Source: CAYQLY01 sp964418605 (lineage in GTDB: Bacteria; Bacteroidota; Bacteroidia; Cytophagales; Cyclobacteriaceae). From it: DNA of 64,000 nucleotides. Location: contig CAYQLY010000011.1 of the NCBI GenBank assembly GCA_964418605.1, forward strand, positions 30,556-94,555, in the 5' to 3' direction. This document shows positions 62,264 to 64,000 of the stretch, piece after piece. The position numbers and the translations under genes were made by a program. Below the pieces are notes generated by a model that searched no databases, was not told the DNA's origin, and saw only the letters and a list, made by a program, of their open reading frames with translations. Position 1 is the first letter of the stretch. Every line of letters starts with the position of its first letter.

Positions 62264-63259
62264 ATGAAAAACACAACAAACCTCACAACAGAATCATTGT
62301 TAGAAGACAGTAAAGGCCGATTTGTACTCTTCCCTATACAATATAGCGATATATGGCAAATGTATAAACAGGCTGAAGCCTCGTTTTGGACAGCTGAAGA
62401 AATTGATTTAAGCTCTGATCTAAAAGATTGGGCTAATCTTAATGACGGTGAACGCCATTTCGTATCTCATGTATTAGCATTCTTTGCAGCAAGCGATGGC
62501 ATTGTGAATGAAAATCTGGTAGTAAACTTCATGAATGAGGTCAAAATACCTGAAGCACGTTGTTTTTATGGATTCCAAGTTATGATGGAAAATATCCACT
62601 CAGAAACCTATTCTCTATTGATAGATACTTACATTAAAGATGAACAAGAAAAAAGCAAACTTTTTAATGCATTAGAAACTATCCCTTGTGTTACTAAAAA
62701 AGGACAATGGGCTATTCGATGGATTGAAAGTGAAAATTTTGCCGAACGATTAGTGGCTTTTGCTGCCGTTGAAGGAATTTTTTTCTCGGGTAGTTTTTGT
62801 TCTATTTTTTGGTTAAAGAAAAGGGGCCTTATGCCTGGATTAAGCTTCTCTAATGAATTGATTTCTAGAGATGAAGGTCTTCATTGTGATTTTGCCTGCT
62901 TGCTTTATGATCAACATCTCCAACACAAACTATCAGAACAACGTGTATTGGAAATCATCACAGATGCGGTAAAAATAGAACAGGAATTTGTTATGGATGC
63001 TCTTCCCGTTGATTTGATTGGAATGAACGCCAAACTCATGTCTCAATACATTGAATTTGTTGCTGATCGCTTACTTGTAGCTCTTGGCTATTCAAAACAC
63101 TATAAATCTACCAATCCATTCGATTTTATGGAGATGATTTCATTACAAGGAAAAACAAACTTCTTTGAGAAGCGAGTAGCTGAATATCAGAAGGCTGGAG
63201 TAATGAGCAAAGGAAAAGACAAAGAAGCTCATAAGTTTACCATGGATGAGGATTTTTAA
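62264..63259 (+). CDS. nrdB: Ribonucleotide reductase class Ia beta subunit, eukaryote-like
   Basis: R2 makes the tyrosyl radical for deoxyribonucleotide synthesis. The 331 residues include WTAEEIDLSSDLKDW, the radical-Tyr stretch ARCFYGFQVMMENIHSE and the iron ligands in ENIHSE and RDEGLHCDFACLLY, with a C-terminal R1-binding tail (KFTMDEDF). ARCFYGFQ-x3-ENIHSE is the form seen in animal R2, and Bacteroidota share it. It is followed 63 bp later by nrdA. Confidence 0.97.
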   Translation: MKNTTNLTTESLLEDSKGRFVLFPIQYSDIWQMYKQAEASFWTAEEIDLSSDLKDWANLNDGERHFVSHVLAFFAASDGIVNENLVVNFMNEVKIPEARCFYGFQVMMENIHSETYSLLIDTYIKDEQEKSKLFNALETIPCVTKKGQWAIRWIESENFAERLVAFAAVEGIFFSGSFCSIFWLKKRGLMPGLSFSNELISRDEGLHCDFACLLYDQHLQHKLSEQRVLEIITDAVKIEQEFVMDALPVDLIGMNAKLMSQYIEFVADRLLVALGYSKHYKSTNPFDFMEMISLQGKTNFFEKRVAEYQKAGVMSKGKDKEAHKFTMDEDF

Positions 63260-63322
63260 ATCATTTTTTTTAACAACTTTGTTGTTTGGTATAGGTATTA
63301 AATAGTTACATAAAAATAATTC

Positions 63323-64000
63323 ATGTTAGTAGTAAAAAGAGATGGCCGACGCGAATCCGTTCGGTTTGATAAAATCACCGCTCGAGTCGAAAAGCTATGT
63401 TATGGACTCGACACACGTTATGTTGAACCTATTGAGGTAGCTAAAAAAGTAATAGCAGGAATCTATGATGGTGTCACCACTGTTGAGCTCGACAACTTAG
63501 CAGCAGAAGTATCTGCTTCTATGACTACAAAACATCCTGATTATGCTGTATTAGCTGCACGTATCGCTATTTCAAGCCTTCATAAGGAAACAAGCAAATC
63601 CTTTTCGAATACCATGAAAAGGCTTTATACTTATATTGATCCTAAAACGGGCAAAAACGCATCTCTTATTTCTAAAGAAGCGTATGAGGCTGTTCGTAAA
63701 AATGCCGCTCTACTTGATTCCGCTATCATTTATGATCGTGATTTCAGCTATGATTATTTTGGATTTAAAACACTTGAGCGTTCATATTTATTGCGAATAG
63801 ACGGAAAAGTGGTGGAACGTCCACAGCACATGCTTATGCGTGTAGCTCTAGGCATTCATTTAGACGACATGCCAGCAGTGATAGAAACCTATAATTTGCT
63901 TTCTGAAAAATGGTATACACACGCTACACCAACTTTATTTAATGCAGGCACACCTAAGCCACAGTTATCATCTTGCTTCTTACTAACCATGAAGGATGAT
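63323..64000 (+). CDS. nrdA: Ribonucleotide reductase class Ia alpha subunit, 3' truncated by window edge
   Basis: R1 holds the active site and allosteric sites. The start is ATG 63323 (MLVVKRDGRRESVRFDKITA). An ATP-cone covers residues 1-~90, followed by the R1 N-terminal domain with FGFKTLERSYLL, RPQHMLMRVALGIH and TPTLFNAGTPKPQLSSCFLL, whose Cys is the first redox cysteine. It closely follows the eukaryotic R1 pattern. 226 codons are visible; about 570 more must lie past base 64000. Confidence 0.96.
   Translation, partial: MLVVKRDGRRESVRFDKITARVEKLCYGLDTRYVEPIEVAKKVIAGIYDGVTTVELDNLAAEVSASMTTKHPDYAVLAARIAISSLHKETSKSFSNTMKRLYTYIDPKTGKNASLISKEAYEAVRKNAALLDSAIIYDRDFSYDYFGFKTLERSYLLRIDGKVVERPQHMLMRVALGIHLDDMPAVIETYNLLSEKWYTHATPTLFNAGTPKPQLSSCFLLTMKDD

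Overview
The window is an AT-rich chromosomal segment of a Bacteroidota bacterium, probably of the Cytophagales/Sphingobacteriales type; I cannot name the genus. Four things point there: an LpxC-FabZ fusion; gliding and type IX secretion genes (gldG, a PorE-like lipoprotein, porX); eukaryote-like NrdA/NrdB; and promoters of the Bacteroidota form TTTG-N19/20-TAnnTTTG with few Shine-Dalgarno sites. Most of the window is chromosomal core. There is no phage, IS element or CRISPR array.

Layout. 1-9000: 3' part of glmS, ogt, a small membrane protein, a cytoplasmic patatin, and the ATP synthase operon atpB-E-F-H-A-G on the minus strand (atpD/atpC are not here), with a terminator-like hairpin just after atpE. 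9000-20000: a glycosyltransferase/polysaccharide-deacetylase fusion, a short region with a RiPP-leader-like micropeptide, a TPR lipoprotein, a DUF721 gene, gldG (without gldF), a sugar epimerase, a serine hydrolase, an ABC ATPase, tpiA and an SDR-type threonine dehydrogenase. 19400-36000: a large exported TPR-CHAT protease-like protein, acpH, a patatin fused to an outer-membrane barrel, a lolD-like ATPase, mnmH, pdxJ, a PorE-like OmpA lipoprotein, tgt, a HesB-like protein, a trans-sulfuration PLP enzyme and small unknowns. 36000-48600: a TonB-dependent receptor with a DUF4397 lipoprotein, then the most interesting part: a 53-residue lanthipeptide-like precursor (40410-40571) with its own promoter and terminator, an SDR, htpG, a RelE-type toxin-antitoxin pair and a full-length LanB dehydratase (43941-47114), followed by a GlcD-like oxidase. 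48600-64000: metG, tRNA-His, a 673-residue protein of unknown function with an internal repeat and C-terminal HEAT repeats, a BaiN/HI0933 flavoprotein, a PAS histidine kinase overlapping porX, the lipid A operon lpxD-lpxC/fabZ-lpxA plus an ABC ATPase, rplU-rpmA, and nrdB-nrdA (nrdA runs off the end).

The headline is a dispersed class I lanthipeptide system. The precursor has a Bacteroidota-type leader ending in Gly-Gly. Its 25-residue core has four Ser/Thr and four Cys, including three S/T-x3-C units spaced exactly six residues apart. A LanB with both glutamylation and elimination regions lies 3.4 kb away on the opposite strand. No LanC cyclase, peptidase or dedicated exporter gene is in the window, so ring formation and export would need genes elsewhere. 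A second Gly-Gly leader-like micropeptide at 11039-11104, also behind a TTTG-N20 promoter and with a G-run at the leader/core junction, may be a second precursor or a decayed one.
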